This document shows, one piece after another, positions 56,195 through 58,290 of a stretch of DNA of 58,290 nt. Made by a program: the position numbers and the translations under genes. The stretch spans positions 1 to 58,290 of the forward strand of contig VAZV01000179.1 in the NCBI GenBank assembly GCA_005884765.1. Reading direction: 5' to 3'. The DNA is from Alphaproteobacteria bacterium (GTDB taxonomy: Bacteria; Pseudomonadota; Alphaproteobacteria; Rhizobiales; Xanthobacteraceae). The notes beneath the pieces are model-generated. The model searched no databases. It worked only from the letters and a program-made list of their open reading frames with translations, and was not told where the DNA came from. Positions within the stretch are counted from its first letter, which is position 1; every line of letters begins with the position of its first letter.

Positions 56195-56311
56195 CCGGAT
56201 TTTAACCGTCGTACCCCGAAAAAGCGGACGAATTCGCCCGCTTGATTGTGATCCGCGGCGCCTTAAATCCATGTAATATTCCGCTATCCTTCGGATTCGA
56301 CTTAAGCGCAC

Positions 56312-57664
56312 ATGGCCAACGCCTTCTTTACCGACCTGCTTTCGACGATTTCCGAGCGCGGGCGCACCCTGCTCCGCCGCGGGGGGGCGCCCGACACCAA
56401 ACAGGATGCCTCCGAGCTGATCGAGTTGTGCGAGGCGTTGCTGTCGGGCCGGGGTGAAGCCTCCGGCACGGCGATGGCCCGCGAGGTGCTCGATCGCTAT
56501 CACGGCCTCGACGCGGCCGGCCGGCGCTCGTTTTTCGAGGCGCTGGTGCGCGACTTCGGCCCGGACCGGGAAAAGGTCGCCAAGGCGATCGAAAACTGGC
56601 GCGCAAATCCGGGTGACGGCAACGGAGGTCAACTGCATTTTGCGTCCGAACCGCGGCGCCAGGAATTGATCCGCCGCCTCAACCGCGCGCCGCGGGGCAC
56701 CAGCGAGCTGGTGGCGATGCGCGCCGATCTGCTCGCGCTGATGAATGGCGCTCACGATCTTGCCGCGCTCGACCGCGACATCGTGCATCTCTTGGGCTCG
56801 TGGTTCAACAGGGGGTTTCTCGTGCTGCGCCGGATCGACTGGTCGACGCCCGCCAACATCCTGGAACAGATCATCCGCTACGAGGCGGTACACGAGATCA
56901 GCGACTGGAACGATTTGCGCCGCCGCATCGATCCGGTCGACCGGCGCTGCTACGCATTCTTCCATCCGGCGCTGGCCGACGAGCCGCTGATCTTCGTCGA
57001 AGTCGCGCTGACGGAGACGATGCCGAGCGCGATCGCGCCGCTGCTTGCGGTCGACCGGCAGCCGGTCGCGATCGAACGCGCCCGCACCGCGGTGTTTTAT
57101 TCGATCTCCAACACCCAGCGCGGGCTCGGCGGGATTTCGTTCGGCAGCTTCCTGATCAAGCAGGTGGTCGAGGAATTGCGCCGCGAATTGCCCAAGCTCG
57201 ATACCTTCGTGACGTTGTCGCCGGTGCCGGGCTTCATGCAATGGCTGAAGCAGGCGAACGACGTCCCCGTCACCGACGACGACCGCGCCCTGCTCCAGCA
57301 TCTCGACGAGCCGAACTGGTTCGAGAACACGGAGACGATCGCGCAACTGCGTTCGCTGCTCGAGCCGCTGGCGGCGCATTATTTCCTCAAAGCCCGCACA
57401 GCGAAGGGACGGCTGATCGATTCGGTCGCGCGCTTCCATCTCGGCAACGGCGCGCGGCTGGAGCGGATCGACTGGCTCGGCGATCTCTCGGCGAAAGGCA
57501 TGCGCGAGTCCGCAGGGATCATGGTCAACTATCTCTATCGCCTCGACGATATCGAGAAGAACCACGAGGCCTACGCCAATGACGGCGTGGTCGTCGCCTC
57601 CAGCGCGGTGAAGAAGCTGTTGAAGGGCGAAGGCCGCAGGCTCTTGGATATGCGGCTGTCGTAG
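56312..57664 (+). CDS. Malonyl-CoA decarboxylase
   Basis: A 450-residue enzyme that converts malonyl-CoA to acetyl-CoA and CO2. The helical N-domain leads to the catalytic C-domain of GNAT fold. The FYSISNTQRGLGGISFGSFL region at residues 262-281 holds the catalytic serine of the family and H376 in VARFHLGNGARLERIDWLGD is the catalytic histidine. Full length matches bacterial MatA-type enzymes. No malonyl-CoA synthetase or malonate transporter gene is in the window, so it may adjust malonyl-CoA pools instead of serving malonate use. Confidence 0.94.
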   Translation: MANAFFTDLLSTISERGRTLLRRGGAPDTKQDASELIELCEALLSGRGEASGTAMAREVLDRYHGLDAAGRRSFFEALVRDFGPDREKVAKAIENWRANPGDGNGGQLHFASEPRRQELIRRLNRAPRGTSELVAMRADLLALMNGAHDLAALDRDIVHLLGSWFNRGFLVLRRIDWSTPANILEQIIRYEAVHEISDWNDLRRRIDPVDRRCYAFFHPALADEPLIFVEVALTETMPSAIAPLLAVDRQPVAIERARTAVFYSISNTQRGLGGISFGSFLIKQVVEELRRELPKLDTFVTLSPVPGFMQWLKQANDVPVTDDDRALLQHLDEPNWFENTETIAQLRSLLEPLAAHYFLKARTAKGRLIDSVARFHLGNGARLERIDWLGDLSAKGMRESAGIMVNYLYRLDDIEKNHEAYANDGVVVASSAVKKLLKGEGRRLLDMRLS

Positions 57665-57671
57665 GGCACCG

Positions 57672-57742
57672 CGTAGCCCGCATGAGCGCAGCGAAATGCG
57701 GGGCTGTCTTCCCCGGATGTCGCTTCGCTCATCCGGGCTACC
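57672..57742. repeat. Inverted repeat, GTAGCCCGGATGAGC family, copy 2
   Basis: Begins CGTAGCCCGCATGAGCGCA and ends CTCATCCGGGCTACC, the same arms as the copy at 8892 in inverse order. It follows the malonyl-CoA decarboxylase gene. Confidence 0.82.
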
Positions 57743-57759
57743 AGCTAGATACTTATTCA

Positions 57760-58240
57760 ATTGTCAAAGAGCAGGGCATCAGCTCGCCTTCCCGCGGCGC
57801 GGAACGCACCCGAGTTGTTGTCCGAACTATCCTCCGAAAACAAAGGGCGCAGGGAAAGCCGGATGCTCGCCGCACCCGCAGCCTCGCACGCAAACAAAAA
57901 AGCGCACGAGCGTCGTCACCACAGGTTCGCCGAAACAATCCGACCTTCCCTGCGCAACGGTTTACGGCTTATAACGCGCTCTCCCCGGTGACCGGGCTCT
58001 TTTGCCACCGTCGCTGCGCGGAAAATTCCGCGCAACTTGACGCCAGCGTCGGGGCGTCAGGACCACACGACTTCGCCGTCCGCGGGTAACATCGCTCGTC
58101 TTGCGCGTTACCGCGTCCATCGCATCCCGCGCCCAACGTTCGTGACGATCGCGAAGCGCCCCTTGTGTCCGGAAAATCTGCCAGAATGTGCGAACGGGCG
58201 GTTGTGGACCAACCGCCCGTCGCCGGAACTGAGCCCGTAG
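57760..58240. repeat. Dispersed repeat-derived region at window end
   Basis: The segment translates into known repeat ORFs, such as KAGCSPHPQPRTQTKKRT on one strand and AQRRWQKSPVTGESAL on the other. I recognise these as recurrent spurious hypothetical proteins across Bradyrhizobium genomes, which marks the DNA as a dispersed repeat and not a gene. No transposase or tRNA is seen in 57743-58290. Confidence 0.65.
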
Positions 58241-58290
58241 CGCCCCAAAGGCGACAGAGCCTGTTCAAGAGCGAGGGACAGCTCCGGTGT

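Noticed and set aside
55337..57760. An 807-codon open frame on the minus strand.
   Set aside because: It is antisense to the AraC regulator and the malonyl-CoA decarboxylase, both clear genes; high GC with strong third-position bias makes such mirror frames common.

Overview
The window looks like a chromosomal segment of a Bradyrhizobium-type alphaproteobacterium (Nitrobacteraceae, order Rhizobiales). This rests on the high GC content with strong codon bias, the family mix (DUF2277, DUF2188, DUF4336, BrnT/BrnA, CoxE-like VWA, PHB depolymerase, Irr-type iron box), and several families of intergenic inverted repeats that I recognise from Bradyrhizobium genomes. No database was searched; family names rest on motif recognition. 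No tRNA, rRNA, CRISPR array, insertion sequence or phage gene was seen.

Layout. 1-3139: end of a sensor histidine kinase, a small zinc-ribbon protein, a polytopic membrane protein and a secreted lytic transglycosylase. 3309-8290: a TPP riboswitch followed by thiO-thiS-thiG-thiE-thiC, a thiamine biosynthesis operon with intergenic repeats between thiS/thiG and thiE/thiC. 8566-9406: two secreted proteins of unknown function. 9622-12766: a tight same-strand cluster RidA / glutathione transferase / short-chain dehydrogenase / cytochrome P450, possibly a catabolic or detoxification unit. 12797-16712: small conserved proteins (YCII, DUF2277, DUF2188), an ArsR regulator divergent from a SnoaL-like protein, a hydrolase relic and a PPOX flavoprotein. 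16882-17760: bacterioferritin and its ferredoxin, with an Irr-type box. 17938-21178: glycine-rich secreted proteins, a MltB-type transglycosylase, and a BrnT/BrnA toxin-antitoxin pair that shares a 36-bp divergent gap with it.

21194-31319: ettA, a broken 2-hydroxyacid dehydrogenase, an extended SDR, a DUF4336 protein, an L,D-transpeptidase, a membrane-anchored low-complexity protein, two rhodanese-type sulfurtransferases and a VWA protein. 31431-35192: GlsB-type membrane protein, MoxR ATPase, and an Fsr-like MFS pump divergent from a LysR regulator. 35305-39635: GMC oxidoreductase, GNAT, SMP-30 lactonase and an AraC/GyrI-like regulator. 39742-43560: small proteins, a cupin, a second glutathione transferase and an intracellular PHB depolymerase. 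43768-50013: a frameshifted ModA-like binding protein, an amino-acid-type binding protein and an RND efflux pair. 50017-57664: DJ-1/PfpI protein, MHS-type MFS, Kup potassium transporter, a second MFS with a divergent AraC regulator, and malonyl-CoA decarboxylase. The last 600 bp are repeat-derived.

The window is mostly ordinary core and near-core chromosome. I did not find a convincing new multi-gene system. The points most worth a second look are the BrnTA promoter architecture, three decayed genes with identifiable lesions, the RidA-GST-SDR-P450 cluster, the Irr box before bfr, and the density of intergenic repeat families.
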